Notes: generated by a model not told the origin, from the letters alone. A DNA stretch of 64,000 nucleotides from Paenibacillus sp. FSL R7-0204 (GCF_038002225.1 NZ_JBBOCA010000001.1:4216001-4280000); one strand, 5' to 3'. Numbered from the stretch's first letter, positions 33,030 to 42,230 are shown. Numbers and translations are program-made.

Positions 33030-33857
33030 ATGGTTTTCGCTCACAAACCGCCTGTTTTTGATAGCAAAACAGCCATATTTCTCTCTGCGATGAGCTATCA
33101 GACCTACCCGTTCTTTTTTGAGGGAAAGCTTGTCTTGCCGGAAGGCTTTAAGCTTCGATTTACGATCCGCGCTTTTGCCGACGTTGAGAACCCTACGGAG
33201 CTCGTATTCGGCTTTATCGCCGTGTCGCGGGATCAAATCGTTGTTGCGTTTAGAGGATACGCTTCGTATCCGGCAGACCTTCTTGCCTCATATGACATCT
33301 TTCTGACCCCATATCCTTTCGTCCGAAGCGGGGGGAAAACCTCTCGTGGCTTTACATGTTTGTATCGATCAACCCGAAACAACTTAATCCGTGAATTAAA
33401 CAAGCTTTCGACAGCTAAAAGGCTGTATATTACCGGCCACAACTACGGTGGGGCTTTGGCCACGCTGGCCGCTTTGGATATTGCAGTAAACACCAGGTTC
33501 AAGCATCCGTTCGTCTATACGTACGGCAGTCCTCGCATCGGAGACCCCAACTTCGTTTCCCGCTTTAACAGTACGATTAAAAACAGTGCGCGAATCGTCA
33601 ACATTCATGACTCTTTCCCGACTTTCCCGGCCCGAAGGTATCCGCCTCCTTTTACAAAGAGAGGAATTACTTATCGGCATGTAAAAACGAAGGTACCCAT
33701 CTCTTTTCAACTGAACAATGTGCCGCGCAACGACTCGATTGCCTGCTATTTTAACAAGCTCAGTCAAAAGAATCCCAAATTCGCCAAAGCGTTATGCGAC
33801 GAAAATCCGGGGTTCTGTCCTGATACCGGCATGTGCTTTCCGTTTCAAGGATGCTAG
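33030..33857 (+). CDS. Class-3 lipase-like protein with Ser-to-Asn nucleophile (probable pseudoenzyme)
   Basis: 275 residues; AAGGAGG 7 bases before ATG. Alpha/beta hydrolase of lipase class 3, colinear with the next gene. The nucleophile elbow GHSLGG is GHNYGG here, with Asn138 in place of the catalytic Ser. The Asp (NIHDSFPTFP, Asp194) and His (TYRHV, His217) positions are kept. The oxyanion region VAFRGY is present. No signal peptide. A Cys-containing tail (CDENPGFCPDTGMCFPFQGC) ends the protein. A single base change (AGC to AAC) would explain the loss. Perhaps regulatory, or a decaying copy. Confidence 0.85.
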   Translation: MVFAHKPPVFDSKTAIFLSAMSYQTYPFFFEGKLVLPEGFKLRFTIRAFADVENPTELVFGFIAVSRDQIVVAFRGYASYPADLLASYDIFLTPYPFVRSGGKTSRGFTCLYRSTRNNLIRELNKLSTAKRLYITGHNYGGALATLAALDIAVNTRFKHPFVYTYGSPRIGDPNFVSRFNSTIKNSARIVNIHDSFPTFPARRYPPPFTKRGITYRHVKTKVPISFQLNNVPRNDSIACYFNKLSQKNPKFAKALCDENPGFCPDTGMCFPFQGC

Positions 33858-33894
33858 AGCTCGAATCCTTGAATATTAAGGAGGAGTTGCAGTT

Positions 33895-34746
33895 TTGAAA
33901 ATTCCAGGCATGTACAGCAACGAAGACGCGATATTGCTTGCGGCCATGATCAATCAGGCTTACCGGCTTTTTGAGAAGGAAAAGGTAGTTCTGCCGCAAG
34001 GTTATACCCTTCGATTCAACATTCTAGCGCTTGCAGGTGTCGAACAGCCGGAGGAAGAAGTATTCGGCTTTCTCGCGGAGTCGAAAGATAATGTCATAAT
34101 GATTTTCAGAGGAACACGAACATTTAAGGACAATGAGTCAGACCAGGACTTGTATCAAGTTCCCTTTCCATTTGTCAGAAATGCCGGAAAAACCCATCGC
34201 GGTTTTACATGTATTTATCAATCGGCAAGAGATGAATTGATCGAGGAATTGAACAAACTTTCTACGAATAAAAGACTGTTGATTGCAGGCCACAGTCTGG
34301 GAGGGGCTTTAACCGTATTGACTGCTTTGGATATTGCGGTGAACACCGGATTTAAACATCCTGTCGTGTATTCATACGGCAGTCCGCGTGTCGCAGACCC
34401 GAAATTTTCTTCCTTTTTCAACCACACGGTAAAAAACAGTTTTCGTATTGTCAACGTCCATGACATTATTCCGACTTTGCCGGCTAATGCGTATCCGCCG
34501 CCGTTTACCAAGAACGGTTTGTTTTATCGGCATGTAAACACGAAGGTTCCGATCTCTTTCCAGCTGAACAGTTTGCCTGTCCGCAATCATGAGATTGTCT
34601 GCTATTTCAAATTCCTAAGCCGACGGAATCCTGATTTTGCCAAAGCTTTATGCGCTGATAGCCCGGGGTTTTGTCCCGATACGGGATTATGTGTTCCGTT
34701 TATAGGAATATGCAGTGCGGAGGAAGAAAGACCAAACCGTGCATAA
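33895..34746 (+). CDS. Class-3 lipase (alpha/beta hydrolase)
   Basis: 283 residues from TTG 10 bases after AAGGAGG; the next in-frame ATG is five codons on and too far from the site. Intact triad: Ser134 in AGHSLGGAL, Asp190 in NVHDIIPTLP, His213 in FYRHV; oxyanion region IFRGTRTF. The C-terminal Cys motif CADSPGFCPDTGLC parallels the preceding paralogue. No export signal, so cytoplasmic or released otherwise. Would hydrolyse acylglycerols or esters. Operon with the pseudo-lipase (37-bp gap). Confidence 0.9.
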   Translation: MKIPGMYSNEDAILLAAMINQAYRLFEKEKVVLPQGYTLRFNILALAGVEQPEEEVFGFLAESKDNVIMIFRGTRTFKDNESDQDLYQVPFPFVRNAGKTHRGFTCIYQSARDELIEELNKLSTNKRLLIAGHSLGGALTVLTALDIAVNTGFKHPVVYSYGSPRVADPKFSSFFNHTVKNSFRIVNVHDIIPTLPANAYPPPFTKNGLFYRHVNTKVPISFQLNSLPVRNHEIVCYFKFLSRRNPDFAKALCADSPGFCPDTGLCVPFIGICSAEEERPNRA

Positions 34747-34784
34747 TCGAGGATTTTCGAGTATCTCTAGTCCATTTCACAGAA

Positions 34785-34840
34785 CAGGCCAGCCAGTCCT
34801 TGCAGCAGTAGAACACTACTGTCAAGGCTTGGCTGGCCTG
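34785..34840 (+). terminator. Strong hairpin after the lipase pair
   Basis: CAGGCCAGCCA (34785-34795) pairs perfectly with TGGCTGGCCTG (34830-34840). No clear T-run follows on either strand, so it may protect the 3' end rather than act as a canonical terminator. Confidence 0.5.
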
Positions 34841-34888
34841 CGCCTGCCGGAATGAAGCGGACTAAAGTGTAACCCATGTGTAACCCGT

Positions 34889-35419
34889 TCAGCGTTCCCT
34901 GCCTGCCACATCCCAGCGGTGACGGAACTTCTCGAGGCGCGGATGGACCTCAGCCGGCGCTTCGGAGAGCAGCAGACGCAGCTTGACGATCCACTCCTCG
35001 AAAGAGGAGAAGGAGGCGAACAGATTCGCCATAGCTGGAGTCAGATAGAGGAAATACGGTGCGGGGTAAATGTCGCAGATATGACGCAGCGCCGAATCCA
35101 TCGGGGTATACTTCTTACGCTTACCTTCGAGGCTCTCTACGGTGATGAAGGACTGTCCCTGCTCTTTTTCCCACGCATGCAGCCGGTCATCCCGCTTATA
35201 CCAGGCCTTCACCGGCTCCTTCGTCATCCGCCGGACGGTTTCTTCATGCAGCGGGTAGAGCACCAGCTTCGTGAACTTGCGCTCCACTGCCGTCTCCGCC
35301 GCCTTAAGCAGCTCCATATCCGATATATGCTCGAAGGAATCATAGAAGATCAGCGTTCCCTTACGTTCATTCACTGGCGGTTCATAACCATAAGGCACAT
35401 GCTGTATGTCGCGTGTCAT
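34889..35419 (-). CDS. Conserved hypothetical protein
   Basis: 176 residues with a GGGAGGTAATAGG site before ATG. Not recognised. It looks soluble and mixed alpha/beta: a beta strand GTLIFYDSF, a helix MELLKAAETAVERKFTKLVLYPLHEETVRRM, a charged middle, then PAPYFLYLTPAMANLFASFSSFEEWIVKLRLLL. The pattern of strand, helix and conserved polar ends suggests an enzyme-like fold, but no motif fits a known family. Monocistronic. Confidence 0.7.
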   Translation of the reverse strand: MTRDIQHVPYGYEPPVNERKGTLIFYDSFEHISDMELLKAAETAVERKFTKLVLYPLHEETVRRMTKEPVKAWYKRDDRLHAWEKEQGQSFITVESLEGKRKKYTPMDSALRHICDIYPAPYFLYLTPAMANLFASFSSFEEWIVKLRLLLSEAPAEVHPRLEKFRHRWDVAGRER

Positions 35420-35533
35420 CCTATTACCTCCCGTGTATTACTGCCTATAGCATATCATGCTACCCGGGACGGCGTACAATTCTGCAAACTTGTCATGAAA
35501 AGCACCACTGCTCATTTCTCTTGGCTTAATCCG

Positions 35534-36466
35534 CTAACCCAGCTCTTCACGGAACCATTCTATGGTTTCCTTAATGGCATTTTTATACGATGTCGGATTA
35601 TATTCTGGAAACCGTTTCATGAATTTGTTATCATTCAGCAGCAGAGGATACTCGAATTCATATAGAAGCTCATGGAATTCGTTAGCTTCCTTATTGAACA
35701 TACCGGCTAATCCGACTGCCCAGCTCGGCACCGCACAGCACTTTCCCGGACTGCCAGCCGCATGGTGGATATTCATCAGGAATTGCCGCCCCTCAATAGC
35801 TCCGGAGCCGGACACATGCCACTCCCCCTGCTCACCGCTCTCCGCCAGCAGCACGGCCGCTCTGGCCGCATCGCGGATATAGACCAGATCATGCGGAACG
35901 TCCAGCTTCACCGGCCACTTAATCGTTCTGGCTTGGAGGGCTCCGCTGAAGATCGGTCCGAATAAGCGGTTTGTGACATTGGGACCGTAGCAATTCGGAT
36001 ATCGCGGAATCACATAACGGAAGCCCCGCCGTTCAGCCTCCGTCTTAAGCAGCTCCTCCAGTTGATTCCGCAGCTTCCCCTTGCGGGTTCGTGCCTCCTT
36101 CGGATGGCGTTCATCCGCCGGAAGATATTGGAGCTTGCCGTAACCGTAGATATTGCCCGGAAATACCAGGGTCTGGCCAGTCTTAAGCTGGCGGGTTACC
36201 CGCTCCAGCGCCTCTGGCATGACAGAGTACCAATCCTGATACGGCACATTAAGACAGAAATAGAGGGTTGTTACTCCATTCAGCACTTCAGCCAGCACCT
36301 TCTCATTCATTACATCTACTTCCGCCAGGGTCAGCAGCGGCCCCTTCAGCCTGCGCAGAGCCTGACTGGAACGGTGGTATGTAGCCGTCACTAGCTTGCC
36401 CCGTGACAGTAATTCTTGTGTGATGGAATGGCCCAGACCGCCATTTCCCCCAATGACGAGATTCAT
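35534..36466 (-). CDS. NAD-dependent epimerase/dehydratase family protein
   Basis: 310 residues. Extended-SDR Rossmann fold: GGNGGLGHSITQELLSRGK at the N-terminus (GxxGxxG), TTLYFCLNVPY, then FPGNIYGYGKLQYLP with Tyr/Lys of the active site, and RYPNCYGPNVTNRLFGPIF. A nucleoside-sugar or NmrA-like substrate is possible. AAGGAG upstream. Stands alone. Confidence 0.85.
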   Translation of the reverse strand: MNLVIGGNGGLGHSITQELLSRGKLVTATYHRSSQALRRLKGPLLTLAEVDVMNEKVLAEVLNGVTTLYFCLNVPYQDWYSVMPEALERVTRQLKTGQTLVFPGNIYGYGKLQYLPADERHPKEARTRKGKLRNQLEELLKTEAERRGFRYVIPRYPNCYGPNVTNRLFGPIFSGALQARTIKWPVKLDVPHDLVYIRDAARAAVLLAESGEQGEWHVSGSGAIEGRQFLMNIHHAAGSPGKCCAVPSWAVGLAGMFNKEANEFHELLYEFEYPLLLNDNKFMKRFPEYNPTSYKNAIKETIEWFREELG

Positions 36467-36775
36467 AACATGAACGGCTCCTTATCGAACGCATGAATAC
36501 CTTCAGCAACCAGCTAACGGTTCATTCAATTTGCCCGTGATTATAATTCGCAGTTGTTGAAGAACCGGATCATCCATGCTGCTTCTATAGAAGGGAAGGA
36601 TATATATTCCAGTAACCTGCGTTGTTATCAGTATAGCGCCTGCAAGTCACTGTATTCATTGGGTTAATTTGACGATTCATGTCGATTTCGAGCTTTTATA
36701 TGGACATATGGTGAATTATTGAATTTCAATAGTTTTGCATCAGGCAGATGCGGCCAGTAGCACGCGAATTTTTGC
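36467..36775. other. Non-coding spacer
   Basis: 309 bp between the epimerase start and the ROK kinase stop. I see no gene and no clear terminator with a T-run; it probably holds the epimerase promoter. Confidence 0.5.
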
Positions 36776-37765
36776 TCAATTAGAATGGTCTAGTTGTGTA
36801 TGCTTCTGTTTCTGATAAGCATATACAGCAGCACCCAGCGTACCTGCACGGCTGCCCAGTTCAGCCTGAACAATCCGGCACCGGCTTGCGGATAGCTTCA
36901 GCGCATGGGCGTTTACGGTATCGCGGACACTATTCAGGAGCCGGTCTCCGGCTGCGGCCATGCCGCCCCCGATAATAACCAGCTCCGGGTTCAGCAGATT
37001 AATCACATTCGCCAGCCCGAATCCCAGCAACTCCCCCGTCTCATGCATGACCTCAATGGCCAAGGGGTCTCCAAGATCGTAAGCCTCTGAAATCATCTGA
37101 GCTGTGATTTGATCCTGTTCGTGCTTCGTCCAGGTCTGAATTAGGCTGCCCCTTCCTGCCTCCAGCTTCTCCTTGAAGGTATTCACCATCCCCACCGCAG
37201 ATACATACCTCCCCAGGCATCCAGAGCTTCCGCAGCGGCAGGGCCGTCCCTGCCGGAACATATTCATATGTCCGATTTCACCAGCGCTGAAGGTTGTCCC
37301 GTAGAGCACCTTGCCGTCATGAACCATCCCGGAGCCGAGACCGGTCCCGAGTGTGAGCAGTATCAGATGCTTATGCCCTTGTCCGGCCCCCTGCTGCCAT
37401 TCCCCGTAGAGATTAACCCGCACATCGTTATCTATGTAGACCTCGAAGCTGTAGTACGGCTTCATTTCGTTGACCACATGAACCTGCTCCCAGCCGGGAA
37501 AATTCGGTGAGAAGACCGACAGGCCCTCCTCCGGGTCGAGCAGACCGGGGATTCCCATGCCCATACAGGCAATCTGCGACTCGTAAGTTCCGCTTCCTGC
37601 ACATAGCTGTGTAACAGCAAGCCTGATCCGCTCCAGCACATGTGCCGGACCCTGCTGCGCTTCTGTGGGTATCGACAACTCCTCCACGGCTGTGAAATGC
37701 TCATCGAATAGGCCTGCCTTGATATTGGTTCCGCCCAGGTCAATGCCGACTATGTATTTATCCAT
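36776..37765 (-). CDS. ROK-family sugar kinase (glucokinase-like)
   Basis: 329 residues from ATG with AAGGATGGG upstream. Phosphate-1 motif YIVGIDLGGTNIKAGLFD. The ROK zinc motif has GEIGHMNMF followed by CRCGSSGCLGRYVS (His and three Cys). LTLGTGLGSGMVHDGK is the sugar-binding loop and ELVIIGGGMAA the adenosine motif. ATP-dependent hexose phosphorylation, most like Gram-positive glucokinase GlcK; exact hexose not proven. Monocistronic. Confidence 0.9.
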   Translation of the reverse strand: MDKYIVGIDLGGTNIKAGLFDEHFTAVEELSIPTEAQQGPAHVLERIRLAVTQLCAGSGTYESQIACMGMGIPGLLDPEEGLSVFSPNFPGWEQVHVVNEMKPYYSFEVYIDNDVRVNLYGEWQQGAGQGHKHLILLTLGTGLGSGMVHDGKVLYGTTFSAGEIGHMNMFRQGRPCRCGSSGCLGRYVSAVGMVNTFKEKLEAGRGSLIQTWTKHEQDQITAQMISEAYDLGDPLAIEVMHETGELLGFGLANVINLLNPELVIIGGGMAAAGDRLLNSVRDTVNAHALKLSASRCRIVQAELGSRAGTLGAAVYAYQKQKHTQLDHSN

Positions 37766-37924
37766 TCTGTCCCATCCTTCTTTCCCCATTAGAATGCTGT
37801 ACCTCTCTTCTCTTATTATGCGCTTTCAACATTTAGATAAGTAGCATTTTCCGAGCATCTGGATAGTACGTTTCACTTGAAAGCGAACATCCTGCGGAAA
37901 GCGATTGCTGTTATTTTATTGACA

Positions 37925-37973
37925 AAGAGGGCTGCCCCGGCAGCCAGACTTATGCTGCGGGACAACCCTCTCT
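37925..37973 (-). terminator. Intrinsic terminator of the ABC exporter operon
   Basis: AGAGGG.../...CCCTCT stem with inner GCTGCCCCGGCAGC on the minus strand, then TTTGTC; the T-run is short. Confidence 0.65.
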
Positions 37974-37997
37974 GTACATCTATTTCATTCAAGCGTC

Positions 37998-38783
37998 TTA
38001 AGAACCAGCGCCCTTATACCGTTTGACGCCGTAGCTCCAGGCCATCAGGCCGATGCTGAGGAAGACCACACCGACCAGAGGAGTCAGCAGCGCCATCGTC
38101 CGCATCTCATCGCGGTGCAGGAACAAGGCTGCCGGATAGATCCCGACAAAAGCGAAGGGGATAATCCAGGTAAGCAGCACCTGAATCGCCCGGTTGTAGA
38201 TCGTTACCGGATAACGTCCGTACGTCTGGATGTTATACATCAGCGGCAGAATGCCTGTCGGCGCATCCGAATAGAACGACAACGAGGTCAGTGTAGTATA
38301 GATCCCTGTATAAATGGCTACAGCGCTGAGCGTCAGAAGAATCAGCATCGGCAGGGTCCACCATTCAAACGGCAGGCCCAGATTGCTGCCGCTGATTGCC
38401 ATCACAATCAGCCCGATGAAGGATCCGACCAATGACGGCGGGTCTACATTCTCCAGGAAGATCTGGAACAGGTTATGTGCCGGACGGGTCAGGACGCGGT
38501 CCATTTCGCCTTTGACAATATACCGTTCACTGAAGCCCCACATATTAACGAAGCAGCTGAACACGCCGAACGGAACCATGAAGAAGCCGTAGACGAACAC
38601 CACTTCGTTCTGATTCCAGCCGCCCAGGCTGTCGGTATGCATGAAGATGACCAGGATGAAGATAAAGTTCGTCGCCTGGAACAGCAGGTCGGAGATAACC
38701 TCCACCCAGAAGTCCGCGCGGTAGGTTAACCGTGTTTTCATATAATTCTTCAAGTATTCAATCAATAAGCCCAGGTAGTACAT
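37998..38783 (-). CDS. ABC-2 family transporter permease (second)
   Basis: 261 residues, six membrane segments. Starts YYLGLLIEYLKNYMKTRLTYRADFWVEV; contains EMDRVLTRPAHNLFQI, typical of the DUF990/ABC2_membrane_6 permeases that work in pairs. Last gene of a three-gene operon: ATPase, permease 1, permease 2. Substrate unknown. Confidence 0.88.
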   Translation of the reverse strand: MYYLGLLIEYLKNYMKTRLTYRADFWVEVISDLLFQATNFIFILVIFMHTDSLGGWNQNEVVFVYGFFMVPFGVFSCFVNMWGFSERYIVKGEMDRVLTRPAHNLFQIFLENVDPPSLVGSFIGLIVMAISGSNLGLPFEWWTLPMLILLTLSAVAIYTGIYTTLTSLSFYSDAPTGILPLMYNIQTYGRYPVTIYNRAIQVLLTWIIPFAFVGIYPAALFLHRDEMRTMALLTPLVGVVFLSIGLMAWSYGVKRYKGAGS

Positions 38784-38791
38784 AGCTCAGC

Positions 38792-39664
38792 TTAACCCCC
38801 CTGCACGAACAGCCGCTGACGCGCTGCGTGATTTAGCCAGACAATTGGAATGAGCAGAATCAGGAACCAGATGACCTGGATACCCAGCACATTCCAGATG
38901 CCTACCCCCTGCACCCGGCCTGTAAATACAGAACCCGGCAGATAGGTAATCGTTTGGAAGGGAAGAACTTTAAGCACGGAAGACAACCAGTCCGGGAATA
39001 ACGTAATCGGCACAATCAGCCCCGAGAACAGATCGACGACCACACGCTTCATGCGCATCATCCCCTCATTGTTCTCCACGAAGAAGGCTGACAGGCCTGT
39101 GATAATATTAATCTGCGAGCTGATCAGGAAGCTGAAGAACAGCATGACCAGGAACCCGGCCCAAGCCGAAGGCTCCGTAGGAAGCTGTACCGGAAACAGC
39201 AGAATGGCAATCACCATGCCCGGGATCATCAGCATCATGAAGCGGAACAGGCCTTCGCCGAGACCCTGCATCATTTTGACCAGAACATAATTATAAGGCC
39301 GGATGAACTGGATCGCGATGCTTCCGTCACGGATATCCGTAGAGATCTCCCGGTCCAGATTGTTGAAGTAGAAGGCCCGTGCCATCCAGGACACCGCCAC
39401 ATACGTGGTCATCTGCGCCCCGGTAAAGCCGCCAAGCGATTCACCATCGCCATAGATCGCTCTCCAGGTGAAATAGTTCACCCCGATATTAAGCGTGTAG
39501 ATCAGAATCCCCGAATAGTAATTTACCCGGTAAGCAAGCATCGTCAGGAACCGGATACGGATAAAATCAAAATAAGCGCCAAGCAGCAGCCTCCGCCCAT
39601 TCTCCCCGGAACCGCCCCGGGAACCGCCGGAGGAGGGAACTGCCGTTGCCAGCTTCTCAGACAT
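38792..39664 (-). CDS. ABC-2 family transporter permease (first)
   Basis: 290 residues from an ATG after AAAGAGGTTATCC; a longer open frame (to 39829) runs into the ATPase gene in another frame and is not used. A Ser/Gly-rich soluble start (SSGGSRGGSGENG) precedes six membrane segments with LDREISTDIRDGSIAIQFIRPYNYVLVKM. Overlaps the ATPase stop by 8 bases, so coupled. Confidence 0.88.
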   Translation of the reverse strand: MSEKLATAVPSSGGSRGGSGENGRRLLLGAYFDFIRIRFLTMLAYRVNYYSGILIYTLNIGVNYFTWRAIYGDGESLGGFTGAQMTTYVAVSWMARAFYFNNLDREISTDIRDGSIAIQFIRPYNYVLVKMMQGLGEGLFRFMMLMIPGMVIAILLFPVQLPTEPSAWAGFLVMLFFSFLISSQINIITGLSAFFVENNEGMMRMKRVVVDLFSGLIVPITLFPDWLSSVLKVLPFQTITYLPGSVFTGRVQGVGIWNVLGIQVIWFLILLIPIVWLNHAARQRLFVQGG

Positions 39665-40712
39665 GGATAACCTCTTTCTCATCGCTGAGTGCGGCGATCC
39701 GCTCCTCCGGCTTCTCTGCCGAGCCTGACTGGTAGATACTGCGGACGATGTCATCCGTATTCGTTTCGATGATTTTGATGTCTGTAATATCTGCCTGTCC
39801 AACGACCCGGCCCAGCACATCCGATACATTCAGCTCCAGCGGAATCCAGACCTTGGCCGCCAGCTCATTCTCTGCGGTCCAGGTAACCGGCATGCCTTCC
39901 GTCCAGCCGATCAGCTGCTGCAGCTTCGTGGCCGTTCCGAACTGGAACTGCACCTCACGCCCGGTTCCCCAGCGCTGCTTCAGGTCATCCAGACCTCCGT
40001 CATAGATAATCCGCCCGTCATCCAGCATGATGACCCGTGAACAGAGCGCTTCGATATCCTGCAAATCATGAGTCGTCAGCAGGATGGTTGTGCCATGCTC
40101 CCGGTTCATATCCTTCAGAAATTCGCGGATCTCCGACTTCACGACAATATCCAGTCCAATCGTCGGCTCATCCAGGAACAGAATGGACGGATTGTGCAGC
40201 AGTGCGGCTACCAGCTCGCAGCGCATCCGCTGCCCAAGACTCAGCTTACGGACCGGACGGTTCAGCAGATCCTGAAGCTCCAGGCGTTCCACCAGTTCAT
40301 CCAGCCGTTTTTTGAAGTCCTGCTCGGACACGCGGTATACCTTGCGCAGTAGCTGGAACGACTCAATCACGCCGATATCCCACCAGAGCTGGCTCCGCTG
40401 GCCGAAGACAACGCCGATGTTCTGCACGAACTTCTCGCGCTCCTCGTACGGCACGAAGCCGCCGACAGTCAGACTGCCGGCGGTAGGGACAAGAATTCCG
40501 GTAAGCATTTTGATCGTAGTAGACTTCCCTGCCCCGTTCTCCCCAATATATCCGCAGATTTCACCTTCGGGAATGCTGAACGAGATGTCCTTCACTGCCG
40601 TCACTTCGGAATATTGCCGTTTAAACAAATCAGCGAAGGCCCCTTTGAGGCCCTCGCGGTTTTTTTGGACTTTGAAGGTCTTGCGCAAGTCCTGCACTTG
40701 AATAGCATTCAT
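39657..40712 (-). CDS. ABC transporter ATP-binding protein
   Basis: 351 residues. Walker A GENGAGKSTT, Q-loop VFGQRSQLWWDIG, signature LSLGQRMRCEL, Walker B ILFLDEPTIGLD, H-loop LTTHDLQD; a C-terminal extension of about 100 residues. The N-terminal insert (GLKGAFADLFKRQYSEVTAVKDISF) is typical of the COG4586 group paired with two DUF990-like permeases. First gene of the exporter operon, AGTGAGG upstream. Confidence 0.93.
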   Translation of the reverse strand: MNAIQVQDLRKTFKVQKNREGLKGAFADLFKRQYSEVTAVKDISFSIPEGEICGYIGENGAGKSTTIKMLTGILVPTAGSLTVGGFVPYEEREKFVQNIGVVFGQRSQLWWDIGVIESFQLLRKVYRVSEQDFKKRLDELVERLELQDLLNRPVRKLSLGQRMRCELVAALLHNPSILFLDEPTIGLDIVVKSEIREFLKDMNREHGTTILLTTHDLQDIEALCSRVIMLDDGRIIYDGGLDDLKQRWGTGREVQFQFGTATKLQQLIGWTEGMPVTWTAENELAAKVWIPLELNVSDVLGRVVGQADITDIKIIETNTDDIVRSIYQSGSAEKPEERIAALSDEKEVIHV

Positions 40713-40822
40713 AGGTTACCTCACTAAGCTAAGAATTGGGTTCAGTACCCCATTATAATAGAATGAATACAAAAGTACTACCTATTTCCTCGTCCCTTTC
40801 CCTCCGCCAGCATCTGCCCTGC

Positions 40823-41605
40823 TTATTTTGCCACTCTTCCCTCAAAAAACTCTGCACCCGGCACAGCCTCCAGATGTCCGGAACGGGCCACCTTGGTCCG
40901 CAGGTACTTCTCATTGAAGGCCGATACGTCGCCCCATAGCGGCACCCGCTTCACTGTGTTCATTCCGGCAGCCCGGAGTGCTTCCAGCTTCTTCGGATTG
41001 TTGGTGATCAGGGTCACCGGATGGCTGCGCAGGTGCTGAAGCACGCTAATCGCATCTGTGTAATCTCTGGAATCATCGGCGAACCCAAGCTCCAGATTGG
41101 CCTCCACAGTATCATACCCTTCTTCCTGAAGCAGATATGCCATCGCTTTGCTGAACAGGCCAATACCCCTTCCTTCATGATTCGCCAGATAAAAGAGTGC
41201 CCCGGCGCCATGCTGCGCAATCATCTTCATCGACTGATGCAGCTGGAAGCCGCAATCGCAGCGCTTGCTGCCGAAGATGTCCCCGGTATGGCAAATGCTG
41301 TGCATCCGGATCAGCGCTTCCTCGGAATGCTCGAAATCTCCGTAGACCAGGACACTGGATTGCTGTCCATCCGCAAGCTTCATCGAGGATAACCGGCTGA
41401 TGAGCAGCTCGGTAGCCTCCTTGCCTTCAGCGTGCTGAAGCTCTTCATCCGTCACATTCAGCCAGCTGTACCATTTGAAAGTAATCGTCTCCCCGTCCAG
41501 ATTGACAGGCAGGGTAATAGGTCCGACCAATATATTCGTGGAGTGTTCCATAGGAATCCGGCTGATTTTGTTTTGTAGGATAGATAGGATATCTGGGTTA
41601 ATCAT
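40823..41605 (-). CDS. ribA: GTP cyclohydrolase II
   Basis: 260 residues. Opens the imidazole ring of GTP, the first step of riboflavin synthesis. Zinc cysteines Cys105, Cys116 and Cys118 in SICHTGDIFGSKRCDCG, active-site segment NHEGRGIGL at 142-150, then DTVEANLELGF and LITNNPKKLEAL. Two positions depart from the usual text (HSECLTGD is HSICHTGD, RQEGRG is NHEGRG), and no DHBP synthase domain is attached. So it could be a stand-alone paralogue rather than the housekeeping RibA. Upstream AT-rich spacer is shared with a divergent HxlR gene. The ribosome-binding site is weak. Confidence 0.85.
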   Translation of the reverse strand: MINPDILSILQNKISRIPMEHSTNILVGPITLPVNLDGETITFKWYSWLNVTDEELQHAEGKEATELLISRLSSMKLADGQQSSVLVYGDFEHSEEALIRMHSICHTGDIFGSKRCDCGFQLHQSMKMIAQHGAGALFYLANHEGRGIGLFSKAMAYLLQEEGYDTVEANLELGFADDSRDYTDAISVLQHLRSHPVTLITNNPKKLEALRAAGMNTVKRVPLWGDVSAFNEKYLRTKVARSGHLEAVPGAEFFEGRVAK

Positions 41606-41690
41606 AAGAGCACCGTCCTAAAAGTTTGATAGCGTTGCTTCGAAAGCATACACTTAGTTTAAATTGAGATATTTAAGTTTTGTCATAGTA

Positions 41691-41788
41691 ACTATTTGTA
41701 AGTTAGTTTATCATTGTAATATAACTTCGTCAAGTTATAATATATATTTAAATATTTATAATTACTTATTGTAAGTTTATGATATAAT
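41691..41788. promoter_or_regulatory. Candidate HxlR operators and promoter
   Basis: Two copies of ACT(A/T)(T/A)TTGTAAGT-like text: ACTATTTGTAAGT (41691-41703) and the palindrome ACTTA-TTG-TAAGT (41764-41776). A -10 TATAAT at 41783-41788 follows the second. The spacing suits autorepression by HxlR and control of the divergent cyclohydrolase. Confidence 0.5.
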
Positions 41789-41807
41789 GAATGCTGAGGT
41801 GATCCTT

Positions 41808-42134
41808 ATGAATGATTTTGAGATGTGCCCGCGGTTTGAGAAAGCGGTAGATGTGCTTAGTAAGCGGTGGGTCGCCCTGATCGTGTTCGTCCTGATGGAT
41901 GGTCCGCGGCGGTTCGGAGAAATTGAGCATTGCTTGTCCAATCTTAGCGGCAAGGTCTTGTCAGACCGGTTGAAGGAAATGGAGACGGAAGGGATCATAC
42001 AGCGCACTGTATATCCTGAGATGCCCGTACGAATTGAGTATTCGTTAACCGATAAAGGTACGGCCCTCGCCCCTATTCTTGGAGAGATTGGTAACTGGTC
42101 TACGGATTGGATCGAGATCGGCGTGACCAAATGA
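41808..42134 (+). CDS. HxlR-family transcriptional regulator
   Basis: 108 residues from ATG after GAGGTGATCCTT; an ATG 21 bases upstream is less likely. HxlR winged helix: MCPRFEKAVDVLSKRWVALIVFVLMDGPRRFGEIEHCLSNLSGKVLSDRLKEMETEGIIQRTVYPEMPVRIEYSLTDKG is split across the protein as expected, with a single Cys near the N-terminus. Such regulators often respond to aldehydes or redox. Divergent from the GTP cyclohydrolase II gene. Confidence 0.9.
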   Translation: MNDFEMCPRFEKAVDVLSKRWVALIVFVLMDGPRRFGEIEHCLSNLSGKVLSDRLKEMETEGIIQRTVYPEMPVRIEYSLTDKGTALAPILGEIGNWSTDWIEIGVTK

Positions 42135-42151
42135 TTCCCGCACGGCACGCG

Positions 42152-42204
42152 AAGCAGCGCCCTTGAAGCTCCTGAACAGGAACCTTCGGGGCGCTGCTTT
42201 GTTT
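42152..42204 (+). terminator. Intrinsic terminator after hxlR
   Basis: AGCAGCGCCC/GGGCGCTGCT with TTGTTTGATTT after it on the plus strand. Confidence 0.8.
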
Positions 42205-42230
42205 GATTTAATAATAAGCATGGTCGATTC

